From Deltaproteobacteria bacterium (GTDB lineage Bacteria; Myxococcota_A; UBA796; SXON01), in NCBI GenBank assembly GCA_947486185.1, contig CANKTH010000010.1:1-64000 (forward strand): a DNA stretch of 64,000 bases, given 5' to 3'. Positions 16,642 to 25,183 of this stretch are shown piece by piece. Within the stretch, counting starts at the first letter, position 1, and every line of letters starts with the position of its first letter. Made by a program: the position numbers and the translations under genes. The notes beneath the pieces are model-generated. The model was not told where the DNA came from, did not search any database, and saw nothing but the letters and a program-made list of their open reading frames with translations.

Positions 16642-19600
16642 CAGAGGCCACTCCCCAAGAAGAGGTAGGCGGACCCGGTGGCGGTACCGCCACTATCCGC
16701 ATTGTAGCTGCCAAGCAGGAAGTCGGGGTATCCGTCGGCGTTGGTGTCGCCGGCGCCCGCTACCCGGTTGACGGCGTCGAGCCGTGCCGCGCCGAACAGG
16801 ATCGCGTCGGCGTCCAGGATGGTCACGGTCCCGGTGACCGGCCCGTAGAACAGCGCGCCACCCCCTTCATTGGATGTGACGTCGTCCAGCCCGCCGGCAG
16901 CGATGAGCAGGTCGTCGGCGCCGTCCTGGTCGACGTCCCCGGGGCCGGCCAGCGCGTCGCCGACCCGGTCCGAGACGTCGAGCCCCTGGACGACGACGCT
17001 TGCGTTGGCGGTCGTCATCGCGGTGCCGTAGGGGCCGGCGAAGACCCACACCCGGCCGATGTCGTCGTCGAGGCCGTCAAAGGCTGGGGCGCCGACCGTG
17101 AGATCGGTGAAACCGTCTTCGTCGAAGTCCCCGAGCACCGCGATGGAGGTGCCGAAGGCGTCGCCCGCGAATTCGCCCAAGATCTCCACGTCGGCCGCGG
17201 CGATGTCGGCCGCGGTCGGCGGTGGCCCGTAGAAGACATAGACCGCGCCGGTGTTGGCCCCCGTGACATAATGGCCCGGCGCGGGGGCGATCAGGTCGTC
17301 GATACCGTCCCCATCGAGGTCTCCGCCGCCCGCCAGCGAGGTCCCTACGAGGTCGAGCGCGTCTACGCCGGTCAGGAGGTAGGGCGCGAACCGCAGGTCC
17401 CGCGTGTACCACGACGCGCCGCTGATCACCGCGATTGCGCCGCCCGGATCGTAGCCGTTGGCCCCGACCAGGAACTCGCCCAGTCCGTCGCCGTCGATGT
17501 CGCCGGCGTCACTCACTGCCGAGCCGGTGTAGTCGCGAAGGTTGGGCCCAATGTAGGAGGCGTCGACCGGCCCGCCCCCGAGATACCCGCTCGGCCCGCC
17601 GCGTAACAAGACCGCGACGCCGACGTCCGAGATCAGGCCGTTGTTGTAGCCGGGCGCGCCCACCACCACGTCGTCGTAGCCGTCGCGGTCCACGTCGCCT
17701 ACGCCAGCGACGGATTTACCCAGGTTGTCCGTGGTGCTACCGCCATCGATCACCACGTCCGCCGCGGGGAGCGTCGTGTCGATCGCCGGTCCGAAAACTA
17801 CGTAGGCACGACCCGCGCCCGTCGCAGAGAGGTCCGCGTTATAAGCACCGAAGATGAGATCGTCGTAGCCGTCCCCGTTGACGTCGCCGGCGCCGTCGAG
17901 CGCATAAGCCAGGTTGTCCCGTGCCGCGTAGCCGGTCCACGTCCCGTCCGCGACCGTGACCGCGGCGCTCCCGAGCCAACCACAGCCACTGAAGCTCTCG
18001 TCGCAGTTGTTGTCCACCCCGTCACCGCACACCTCTTCTATGTCCGGGTGGATCGCCGCGATCCCGTCGTCGCAGTCGCCGTCGACAAGGGAGTATCCGG
18101 GCGGAGTGTCACACCCGAGCTCGGGGGCGTCGGATTGGCCGTAACCATCCCCGTCGTTGTCGGGGTACTGGTTGACCATGTTGGTAGCATTGTCCCCGTC
18201 GAGCACGCCGTCGCAGTCGTCGTCGATGCCGTTACACGCCTCATCCGCATCGGGGTGCACGTCGGCTCGGCTGTCATCGCAGTCGTCGTCGTTGTTGACA
18301 TAGCCCGGCGTGCCGCTGCATCCGGTGCTGCCGCTGCTTGGGTCCCCGTAGCCGTCCGCGTCGTCGTCACGGCGCAACGTGGTGGTGTCGACCGCGCCGG
18401 TGTCCACCGCGCCGTCGCAGTCGTCGTCAATGAGATTGCACAGCTCGATCGCGCCCGGGAACACGGCGGCTTCGTTATCGTCACAGTCGCTCGCGTCCAA
18501 GACATAGCCTGCCGGGCCGGTGCAGCTCTCGAGCGGTGTGTCGGCGTCCCCGAAGCTGTCGTCGTCGAGGTCGGCGTACCAGGTGTTGACGTCGGTCGCG
18601 GTGTCCTCGTCAGTCAACCCGTCGCAGTCGTCGTCGACGCCGTTACAGAGCTCTTCCGTGGTGGGGTGGACAGCCGGGTCGCTATCGTCACAATCAAGGT
18701 TGTTCGCTACATACCCGGTCGGCGGGGTGCAGGTGGTGAGCAGCGTGCCGGGATCCCCGAAGCCGTCCGCGTCAAGGTCGAGGTACCAGTCAGCCGGGTC
18801 GAGGGAGCCGCCTTCGTCCACGGCAGCGTCGCAGTCGTCGTCGAGGCTATTACAACGTTCGGGTGCGGCCGGGTAGATGGCGCTGTTGAGGTCGTCGCAG
18901 TCGTCGCTGCTCGCCACCGTGCCGGTCGGCGCGTCGCACGCCACCATCCCCGTGCTGACGCTCCCGTACGTGTCCCGATCCTGGTCCACGTACCAGGTCG
19001 GCGCGTCGATAGCGCCGTCGTCGGCGGTGCCGTCGCAGTCCTGGTCCCGATCGTCACAGACCTCGATGCCACCTGGATAGGTGTCAGCGCGGGTGTCGTC
19101 ACAGTCGGTTCCGTCCGCCACCGCGCCGGCCGGCGCGGTGCAGGAGGTGGCGAGCACGGCGCTCGCCCCGAAGCCGTCGTAGTCCGCGTCGGCGTGCCAA
19201 CCGATCGCGTCCGTGGCCCCGTCGTCGACGCTCGTGTCACAGTCATTGTCGGCGCCGTCACACACCTCGGTGCCTCCCGGCGCCACATCGGCGCGGAGGT
19301 CGTCACAGTCGTCTTGGTTCGCGACGTGGCCGGTCGGCGCCGTGCAAGCGGTCACCATCGCGGCCAGATCGCCGTAACCGTCGGCGTCGGTGTCGGCGTA
19401 CCACTCGGTTGCATCGGTGGCACTGTCGTCGATGGCGCCGTCACAGTCCTCATCGACCCCGTCACACACCTCGGTGACGCCGGGGTGGATGTCGCCGTCC
19501 GTGTCGTCACAGTCGGTGCCATCGCTGACAAAGTTGCGAGGGGTGTCACAGTCCACCTCGGCGTCGGCGGGATCGCCATAACCGTCCCGATCATCGTCGG

Positions 19601-20978
19601 CGTACCAGGTCGGGGCGTCTACTGCCCACGCGTCGTCGATGCCGCCCGAACAGTCGTCGTCGATGTCGTTGCACCACTCCGGCGCGTCCGGGTAGATGGT
19701 GCCGTCGGTGTCGTCGCAGTCGGTGTCATCCAACACATAGCCCGTAGGGGCGTCGCACTGCTCGAGGGAGGTGTCGGAGTCCCCGAAGCCGTCTCCGTCG
19801 GCGTCCTGATACCAGGCCAGCACGTCGTCTGCGTCGTCTTCATCGGTGTCGCCGTCACAGTCGTCGTCGATACCGTTACAGAGTTCGTCTTCTGAGGGGT
19901 TGGCGTCGGGGTTGGCGTCGTCGCACTCTTCGCACGCCGCCCAACCGTCACCATCCGCGTCGGTGTAACTGGAGGAGCCGTCGCAGTTGTAGTCCGTAGG
20001 ATCGGCACAGTCGGTCTCGGACGCGCCGGGGTGCGTGTCGTTCTCGTCGTCGTCGCAGTCGCCCCCGAGGGCGACCGAGCCGCGCGGAGCGTCGCACGCG
20101 ATCGTGATTCCCAGGTCATTTCCGAAGCCGTCTCCGTCGGCGTCGACATACCAGGTGGTCGGATCTACGGGATCTTCGTCCTCTTGCCCGTCACAGTCGT
20201 TGTCCTTCTCGTCACACAGTTCGGCGAAGTCAGGCCCTACGGTGTCGTCGTCATCGTCACAGTCGTCGCACAGGGTGGTGCCGTCCGCGTCGCGGTCGGG
20301 CCGGGTCACCACGCCGTCACAGGAGTAGTCCGCGGCGTCGTCGCAGTCGTCCTCTACGATGCCGGGGTTGATGTCGTCGTCAAAATCGTCGCAATCGCCC
20401 GCGGTCTCGGCGTAGCCTTCGGGTAACGAGCACGCTTCGATCGCCGTGCCGTCGGCGCCGTAGTTGTCGCCGTCGTCGTCCTGGTAGTAGACCGTGAAGC
20501 TGACGCCCGCGTCGGCGTCGTCACAGTCGAAACAGGCGGCGATGCCGTCTGAGTCGGCGTCTGCATAGGCAATCGAACCATCACAGTTACGATCCACCGG
20601 GTCGTCACACGCCTCCGACGCCCCGGGGAACACCGTGCTCTCAGCGTCGTCACAATCATCACCCGTAGGCACATGGCCCGTTGGGCGATCACAAGCCTCG
20701 ATCCTGGACTCGGTGGCGCCATAGCCGTCTGAGTCGGCGTCGACGAACCATACCAGGGCGTCCGCGGGGTCCTCGTCGATGCTGCCGTCGCAGTTGTTGT
20801 CCTTGCCGTCGCACGTCTCGGTCCCGCTCGGGCTGATCGAGGGATCTCCGTCGTTACAGTCGGTCGCAGCGGGAAATCCGTCGAGGTCGCGATCCTCGGG
20901 CCCCGTGTCCACCGGGCTGCTCTCTTTTCCTCCGGCGCAGCCCGCGGCCAGGAGCAGGGTCCAAATCCAGGTTCGCAT
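16641..20978 (-). CDS. Giant MopE-repeat plus FG-GAP propeller lipoprotein
   Basis: 1445 residues from the ATG at 20978; an 18-codon longer form exists but only the shorter begins with MRTWIWTLLLAAGC, a lipobox with Cys14. A short D/S/T linker follows, then sixteen DCDD/CNGxDDDCDG units to about residue 995, then seven FG-GAP Ca loops (DVNGDGYDD, DVDRDGYDD, DIDGDGLGE, DLDGDGIDD, DFDEDGFTD, DVDQDGADD, DTNADGYPD), exactly a seven-bladed integrin-type propeller. The domain order is the reverse of the protein at 5724-9509. It is probably anchored in the outer membrane with the propeller projecting outward. It heads the minus-strand operon that continues with a glycosyltransferase, a kinase-propeller and an FHA/wHTH protein. 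Confidence 0.9.
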   Translation of the reverse strand: MRTWIWTLLLAAGCAGGKESSPVDTGPEDRDLDGFPAATDCNDGDPSISPSGTETCDGKDNNCDGSIDEDPADALVWFVDADSDGYGATESRIEACDRPTGHVPTGDDCDDAESTVFPGASEACDDPVDRNCDGSIAYADADSDGIAACFDCDDADAGVSFTVYYQDDDGDNYGADGTAIEACSLPEGYAETAGDCDDFDDDINPGIVEDDCDDAADYSCDGVVTRPDRDADGTTLCDDCDDDDDTVGPDFAELCDEKDNDCDGQEDEDPVDPTTWYVDADGDGFGNDLGITIACDAPRGSVALGGDCDDDENDTHPGASETDCADPTDYNCDGSSSYTDADGDGWAACEECDDANPDANPSEDELCNGIDDDCDGDTDEDDADDVLAWYQDADGDGFGDSDTSLEQCDAPTGYVLDDTDCDDTDGTIYPDAPEWCNDIDDDCSGGIDDAWAVDAPTWYADDDRDGYGDPADAEVDCDTPRNFVSDGTDCDDTDGDIHPGVTEVCDGVDEDCDGAIDDSATDATEWYADTDADGYGDLAAMVTACTAPTGHVANQDDCDDLRADVAPGGTEVCDGADNDCDTSVDDGATDAIGWHADADYDGFGASAVLATSCTAPAGAVADGTDCDDTRADTYPGGIEVCDDRDQDCDGTADDGAIDAPTWYVDQDRDTYGSVSTGMVACDAPTGTVASSDDCDDLNSAIYPAAPERCNSLDDDCDAAVDEGGSLDPADWYLDLDADGFGDPGTLLTTCTPPTGYVANNLDCDDSDPAVHPTTEELCNGVDDDCDGLTDEDTATDVNTWYADLDDDSFGDADTPLESCTGPAGYVLDASDCDDNEAAVFPGAIELCNLIDDDCDGAVDTGAVDTTTLRRDDDADGYGDPSSGSTGCSGTPGYVNNDDDCDDSRADVHPDADEACNGIDDDCDGVLDGDNATNMVNQYPDNDGDGYGQSDAPELGCDTPPGYSLVDGDCDDGIAAIHPDIEEVCGDGVDNNCDESFSGCGWLGSAAVTVADGTWTGYAARDNLAYALDGAGDVNGDGYDDLIFGAYNADLSATGAGRAYVVFGPAIDTTLPAADVVIDGGSTTDNLGKSVAGVGDVDRDGYDDVVVGAPGYNNGLISDVGVAVLLRGGPSGYLGGGPVDASYIGPNLRDYTGSAVSDAGDIDGDGLGEFLVGANGYDPGGAIAVISGASWYTRDLRFAPYLLTGVDALDLVGTSLAGGGDLDGDGIDDLIAPAPGHYVTGANTGAVYVFYGPPPTAADIAAADVEILGEFAGDAFGTSIAVLGDFDEDGFTDLTVGAPAFDGLDDDIGRVWVFAGPYGTAMTTANASVVVQGLDVSDRVGDALAGPGDVDQDGADDLLIAAGGLDDVTSNEGGGALFYGPVTGTVTILDADAILFGAARLDAVNRVAGAGDTNADGYPDFLLGSYNADSGGTATGSAYLFLGSGL
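17995..20915 (-). repeat. Sixteen-unit MopE-type DCDD repeat array
   Basis: Sixteen DCDD/DCND/CDDA units, most about 63-70 residues, with C-[DN]-x-x-D-x-D-C and WYxDxDxDGxGD elements. Some early units are shorter and lack the WY segment. The consensus is close to that of the array at 7225-9320 and differs from the WYDG type at the left edge. Confidence 0.85.
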
Positions 20979-21561
20979 CGCGCTCTCCGTACCGAAGCCG
21001 GCTAACCCGCGCGGGTGGCGCCCGCCGCGCATCGCGGCCAGGCGACGCTCATGCGCCTTTCACCTCTGATCCTCTCACCTCCGCTCCTTCTGGCGGAGGC
21101 GGTCTCGCCAGACCGCGCGGCCCGGGAGGGCAGGACGGGGATCTGTCCGGTTCCGACGCCGGTCGCGCGGGAGAGCGCCTCCCGCGCGACACGATCCCCA
21201 GCAGCTCGCGCAGCTCGTAGCGCGGCGGCAAGGAGACGGGTTCGACGGGGGGAGGCAACCCGTAGGGAGCCTATCCGACTCCGCGGACGGGTGGCTGTCG
21301 AGGCAGGCTCGGCAGAGCCTACACTTGCCAATCGAAGTGTTGGCGGCGACGTGCGCGCCTCCCCGCGCGATCAGGACGCGGGCGACCGGTTGGCCCCGCT
21401 GCGCCCTGGTCTCCGCGGGCAGTTCGGAAGTCATGCAGTTACGAACACGCTTTTATCGGCTGGCCCCGAGGTGCGTCTCGGGCTCCGGACCCTGGCGCCC
21501 CCGCCCAGGCTTGCAAATCCCGACCCGCCGCCGCATGCTCCCCGCTTTCGAGGTCATCCCG
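20979..21561. other. Intergenic region between divergent operons
   Basis: 583 bases. It must contain the promoters of the minus-strand MopE lipoprotein operon and of the plus-strand NCS1/MNIO run. Apart from the possible frameshifted small gene at 21049-21434, nothing could be supported; no clear promoter, operator or tRNA was seen. Confidence 0.5.
21049..21434 (-). pseudogene. Possible frameshifted small gene
   Basis: Within the 583-base gap between the giant lipoprotein gene and the NCS1 gene, two minus-strand frames look coding in succession. The first, from an ATG at 21434, reads MTSELPAETRAQRG and then GKCRLCRACLD. The second, ending at 21049, reads PVEPVSLPPRYELRELLGIV and then RSPSCPPGPRG. 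They abut at a run of six C on the minus strand near 21246-21251; one extra C would join them into one protein of about 128 residues. No family is recognised. Either a real frameshifted gene, a homopolymer sequencing error, or chance. Confidence 0.3.
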
Positions 21562-23106
21562 ATGCATGATCCGGCAGAAACGCGCGCTGCGCTCGCGGGC
21601 CTCCCCGCCGACGTCCTGGACAGCCCCCTGTTCAACGCCGATCTCGCGCCAGTGCCCCAGAGCCAGCGCACCTGGTCCACCTACAATTTCGCGGCCTTGT
21701 GGATCTCCATGGCCCATTGCATCCCAACGTACATGCTCGCGGGCGGTCTGATCGCCGTGGGTATGAACTGGTGGCAGGCGCTCCTGACCATCGGGCTCGG
21801 GAACATCATCGTGCTGGTGCCGATCCTGCTCAACGCGCACCCCGGTACCCGCTACGGCATTCCTTTTCCGGTGCTCGCCCGCGCTTCTTTCGGCACCACC
21901 GGCGCCAACGTCCCCGCTGTGCTCCGCGCGATCGTCGCGTGCGGCTGGTTTGGCATCCAGACCTATATCGGTGGCGAGGCGGTCAAGACCTTCATCGAGG
22001 CCTTGTGGCCCGCCTTCGGCGGCCTGGGAGGGGACTTCTCGCTGATGGGCCTGTCATTGCCCTCGGCCATCACCTTCCTGGTGTTCTGGGCGCTCAACAT
22101 CTTCATCATCTACCGCGGCATGGGCGCGGTGCGGGTGTTCGAGAACTGGGCGGCGCCGATCGTGCTGGTGATGGCGGCGGCGCTGATGATCTGGGTCGTT
22201 GACCGGGCCGGCGGCGTCGGGCCGATGCTGACACAGCCATCCAAGTTCGCGACGATGGGCGAGTTCTGGAAGGCGTTTGTGCCCTCACTCACGGGCATGA
22301 TCGGCTTTTGGGCTACGCTCTCTCTCAATATTCCCGACTTCACCCGTTACGGCAAGGGGCAGAAGGAGCAGGTGCTCGGTCAGGCCCTCGGCCTGCCCAC
22401 AACGATGATCGCCTTCTCGGCGATGGGCGTGGTCATCACCAGCGCTTGCCAGTCCATCCTGAGCGGCGTCCCGCTGGACAAGCTCTGGGATCCGGTCGTG
22501 ATCCTCTCGTATCTCACGTCGTCCGTGCCGCCGCCGGGCGCCGCCGAGCCGCTGATCCAGTCGGGGTTCGTCCGGGGCATCGTAGCGCTCGTGTCGCTGT
22601 TTGGGGTGGGGATCGCTACGGTGTCAGTCAACATCGCCGCCAACGTAGTCAGTCCGGCGAATGACTTTGCCAACCTGGCGCCCCGACACATCAGCTTCCA
22701 GACGGGTGGGCTCATCACCGGCGTGCTCGGCATCGTGATGATGCCCTGGAAGCTCCTGGCGACGGCGGGGGCCTACATCTTCACGTGGTTGATCGGTTAC
22801 TCCGCCCTGCTTGGCCCGATCGCGGGCATCATGGTGGCCGACTACTGGATCATCCGGCGCACCGAGCTTGACGTGATGGAGCTCTATCGGCCAGAAGGGA
22901 AGTACAAGGGGGTCAATCCGGTGGCGATGGTCGCGCTGGTGGTGGGTGTGTTGCCCAACCTGCCGGGCTTCCTCAAGGCGGCCGGGGTCACCTCAGGCCC
23001 GCCGAACTTCTTCGACGACCTCTATGTGTACGCGTGGTTCACCGGCTTTATACTGGCGTTCATCATCTACGTCGTCGGAATGCGCCTCCGCTCACCCGCG
23101 GCCTGA
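21562..23106 (+). CDS. NCS1-family nucleobase/hydantoin/allantoin:cation symporter
   Basis: 514 residues from the ATG at 21562, with GAGG about 9 bases upstream; an in-frame ATG at 21535 and a longer ORF to 21325 are alternatives. About twelve hydrophobic segments are present. The N-terminal signature fits Mhp1/allantoin permeases: NADLAPVPQSQRTWS, then YNFAALWISM and GTRYGIPFPVLARASFG. Trp129 and Gln133 in GWFGIQTYIGG correspond in spacing to the substrate-contacting Trp and Gln of Mhp1, and SVNIAANVVSPANDF supplies the expected Asn. It should import a purine, pyrimidine or hydantoin-like compound with Na+ or H+. No catabolic genes for such compounds are adjacent. The next gene starts 18 bases after the stop. 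Confidence 0.9.
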   Translation: MHDPAETRAALAGLPADVLDSPLFNADLAPVPQSQRTWSTYNFAALWISMAHCIPTYMLAGGLIAVGMNWWQALLTIGLGNIIVLVPILLNAHPGTRYGIPFPVLARASFGTTGANVPAVLRAIVACGWFGIQTYIGGEAVKTFIEALWPAFGGLGGDFSLMGLSLPSAITFLVFWALNIFIIYRGMGAVRVFENWAAPIVLVMAAALMIWVVDRAGGVGPMLTQPSKFATMGEFWKAFVPSLTGMIGFWATLSLNIPDFTRYGKGQKEQVLGQALGLPTTMIAFSAMGVVITSACQSILSGVPLDKLWDPVVILSYLTSSVPPPGAAEPLIQSGFVRGIVALVSLFGVGIATVSVNIAANVVSPANDFANLAPRHISFQTGGLITGVLGIVMMPWKLLATAGAYIFTWLIGYSALLGPIAGIMVADYWIIRRTELDVMELYRPEGKYKGVNPVAMVALVVGVLPNLPGFLKAAGVTSGPPNFFDDLYVYAWFTGFILAFIIYVVGMRLRSPAA

Positions 23107-23124
23107 CCCGGCCGGCGGCACCCC

Positions 23125-23649
23125 GTGGACGCCTACACCCAGCTCCTCGAGAGCTACGGTGACCGTCTCCTGAACCCGGCGCATGGGTCGGCAGGCGACG
23201 CTTTTGATCCGTGGACCGAGGCGCTCGCGGCGCTCGCGGAGTCGTTCGTGGAGAAGCGGGTGGGTGAGCTCAAACGTGCGCTCCCGTTGACGATCCGCGC
23301 GGCGCCGTCGGTGCTGGTCCGGTATCGGCGGTTCCTGATGGCGAGACCCTCGAGTGACGATCCGGGTGTGTATACGCCTGGTCTCGCCGAGGGGCTACGG
23401 GCCTGGTCGACGCTCCGCGCCGAGCTCGCCGCGGACGCCCGTGAGGCGGAGTACGCCCCGTGGATATTGGACTATGAGCTGACGCTCGGGGCCAGTCGGG
23501 CAGACGGAGCGCCGCGCCACCTTCATGCGCCGGTGCCGCTCCACGAGCTGGTGGAGGTGCTCGTCGGAGGGCTGCGGCCTACCGAGCCCGAGCCGGGACC
23601 GGGCTGGGAGTATCGCTTCGCTGACCGGGTGCGATGGCGGCGCCGATGA
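23125..23649 (+). CDS. Putative MNIO partner protein
   Basis: 174 residues from a GTG at 23125 (GTGGACGCC); the ORF then overlaps the DUF692 gene by an ATGA. It has no TM or signal. The helical content and layout (WTEALAALAESFVEKRV, VRYRRFLMAR, WILDYELTLGASRADG, then a Pro-rich AEP-like tail ending FADRVRWRRR) recall the small helical partner proteins, DUF2063/HvfC-like, that present substrate to multinuclear non-heme iron oxidases. Resemblance is weak by eye, and assignment rests mainly on position directly before the MNIO gene. Alternatively a lineage-specific partner. Confidence 0.6.
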   Translation: MDAYTQLLESYGDRLLNPAHGSAGDAFDPWTEALAALAESFVEKRVGELKRALPLTIRAAPSVLVRYRRFLMARPSSDDPGVYTPGLAEGLRAWSTLRAELAADAREAEYAPWILDYELTLGASRADGAPRHLHAPVPLHELVEVLVGGLRPTEPEPGPGWEYRFADRVRWRRR

Positions 23650-24458
23650 TACCCAGGTTCGGATTCAGCTTTCGGCGCATGTGGCAGGAGGGTATCCTCG
23701 CCGGCCAACTGCAGGCGGAGGTGCTGGAGCTGGTGCCGGACCACTTCTTTGCCCATCCGACGCCGTTGGACTCACTCTCCGCCGCGTTTCCGCTGCTGCT
23801 CCACGATGTGGGCCTGTCGATCGGGACGCCGGGCTTGGACCGCGTCCGACTGTCGCGGGTGAGCGCGGTGGCAAAACGGGCGAAGGTGCTACGGTTTACC
23901 GACCACCTCGCGATCACGCGACTCCCGGGGGGCCGGCAGCTTGGCCACCTGGCACCGGTGCCCGCGAGTCGCGCGGCGCTGGAGACCTGTGTGGAGAACC
24001 TCAAACAGGTCCAGGACCAGCTCGGCGTGCCGTTGGCGATCGAGAACATCTTCTCCACCTTTTTCCCGAGGCTCGACCCCTTTTTTGAGTCCGCCGACCA
24101 CTTTCTGGCCGAGGTCCTGGAGCGGAGCGGCGCCGGGCTGCTCCTCGACCTGACCAACCTCTGGCTCGAATGCGAGAACCGAGGGACCTCCGCGGAGCAG
24201 CGTCTGGCTGCCCTCCCGATGAATCGGGTGGTCGCGGTGCACCTCGCGGGCGGGCGCCGTGGTCGCCGCGGCTGGGAAGATACGCATTCTACCGCCGTTC
24301 CCGACGAGGTGTTGGGCCTGCTCGGCACGCTGGTCGGCCGCGCGCCGGTGGAAGATGTGATCGTCGAGTGGGACGCCCACCTCCCGACTCTGGCCGAGAT
24401 AGACCGGCAGGCGACCCGCGCGCGTGAGGCGTGGCGGCAGGCCGAGAGGAATGCGTGA
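23646..24458 (+). CDS. DUF692 multinuclear non-heme iron-dependent oxidase (MNIO)
   Basis: 270 residues from the ATG at 23646, which overlaps the upstream stop (ATGA); an ATG four codons earlier is possible. It is a TIM-barrel enzyme of the MbnB/TglH/BufB family, which oxidatively rewrites Cys (or other) residues of ribosomal peptides. Visible motifs: FGFSFR at the N-terminus, LLLHDVGLSIG with His53, FTDHLA with Asp86-His87, IEN with Glu133, LLLDLTN with Asp168 and Asn171, AVHLAG with His199, DTH with Asp212 and His214, VEWD with Glu241. These positions match the metal-ligand set of the family except that Asp86 stands where S-E-H usually has Glu. Neighbours suggest the downstream Cys-tailed protein as substrate. 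Confidence 0.88.
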   Translation: MIPRFGFSFRRMWQEGILAGQLQAEVLELVPDHFFAHPTPLDSLSAAFPLLLHDVGLSIGTPGLDRVRLSRVSAVAKRAKVLRFTDHLAITRLPGGRQLGHLAPVPASRAALETCVENLKQVQDQLGVPLAIENIFSTFFPRLDPFFESADHFLAEVLERSGAGLLLDLTNLWLECENRGTSAEQRLAALPMNRVVAVHLAGGRRGRRGWEDTHSTAVPDEVLGLLGTLVGRAPVEDVIVEWDAHLPTLAEIDRQATRAREAWRQAERNA

Positions 24459-25183
24459 GCCAGGACGAGGCGATCAAGGCCCTGAAAGACGGACCGCTCT
24501 ATGACGGGGGGCTGTTGAGCTCCGCCGACCAGGCCCGCCTGCGCGAGGCCCTCGACGACGCGCCGGGGGTCTACGTCGTGCTGGTGCCGGGAGGGGATCT
24601 CAAGGCGTGGCGTAGCCTTTGGGGCAGCTTGAACCTGGCGGCTGACCAGAACCTCCTCCTCCTCTACAACGGCACCCGGTGGGAGGCGAAGGGATTTGGC
24701 CTCTCATCGGCCGAAATCTCCGCCTTGCTCGCCAAGAATGAGGCGGAGCTCGCCCGTGATCGGGTGGCTGGGCTGGCGGGCGCGGCCGACGGTCTCTACG
24801 GCGCCGCGTTTGGTGCCGGGGTCGGGACCTACGTGGTTGGCGGCGGTCTGGGCCTCGTCGGGATGCTCGGGCTGATCGGCGGAGGGCTGGCGCTCCGGCG
24901 TCGCTCCCAGCTCATCGCGGAGAGAAAGGCCGCGATCACCCAGGCACGTTCGCTGGTGGAGGAGGATCTCGCCGAGCTGATCCTCGAGTCCGACGGCGAG
25001 CCGGATCTTACGGCGGTCCACGAGAAGGCCGAGCGAATTCGGGACGAGGTACGACGGTTCAGTCGGAGTGAAGAAGATCCGGCGGTCATCCAGGGCCGCG
25101 CACAGCAGGTTCAACACGAGGTGGCAGCGCTCCGCACGCAGGTGCGGAACCGCCTCGCCCAACGACGCGGAGAAGGTCCATGA
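24455..25183 (+). CDS. Membrane protein with TPM-like N-terminus and coiled coil
   Basis: 242 residues from a GTG at 24455 overlapping the MNIO stop (GTGA). Residues about 10-95 resemble a TPM-type alpha/beta domain (GGLLSSADQARLREALDD, VYVVLVPGGD, LLLLYNGTRWEAKGFG). Residues about 108-150 are Gly-rich hydrophobic and give one long or two short TM segments (GTYVVGGGLGLVGMLGLIGG), followed by Arg-Arg-Arg and about 90 residues of charged helix/coiled coil. It overlaps the downstream gene by ATGA. In several actinobacterial and proteobacterial loci, DUF692 genes stand beside membrane proteins of this kind, which is a recollection rather than a search. Function unknown. Confidence 0.65.
   Translation: MSQDEAIKALKDGPLYDGGLLSSADQARLREALDDAPGVYVVLVPGGDLKAWRSLWGSLNLAADQNLLLLYNGTRWEAKGFGLSSAEISALLAKNEAELARDRVAGLAGAADGLYGAAFGAGVGTYVVGGGLGLVGMLGLIGGGLALRRRSQLIAERKAAITQARSLVEEDLAELILESDGEPDLTAVHEKAERIRDEVRRFSRSEEDPAVIQGRAQQVQHEVAALRTQVRNRLAQRRGEGP

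Noticed and set aside
18048-19895. 615-codon plus-strand ORF
   Set aside because: Antisense shadow of the sixteen-repeat MopE array, with the same V/A/G bias.
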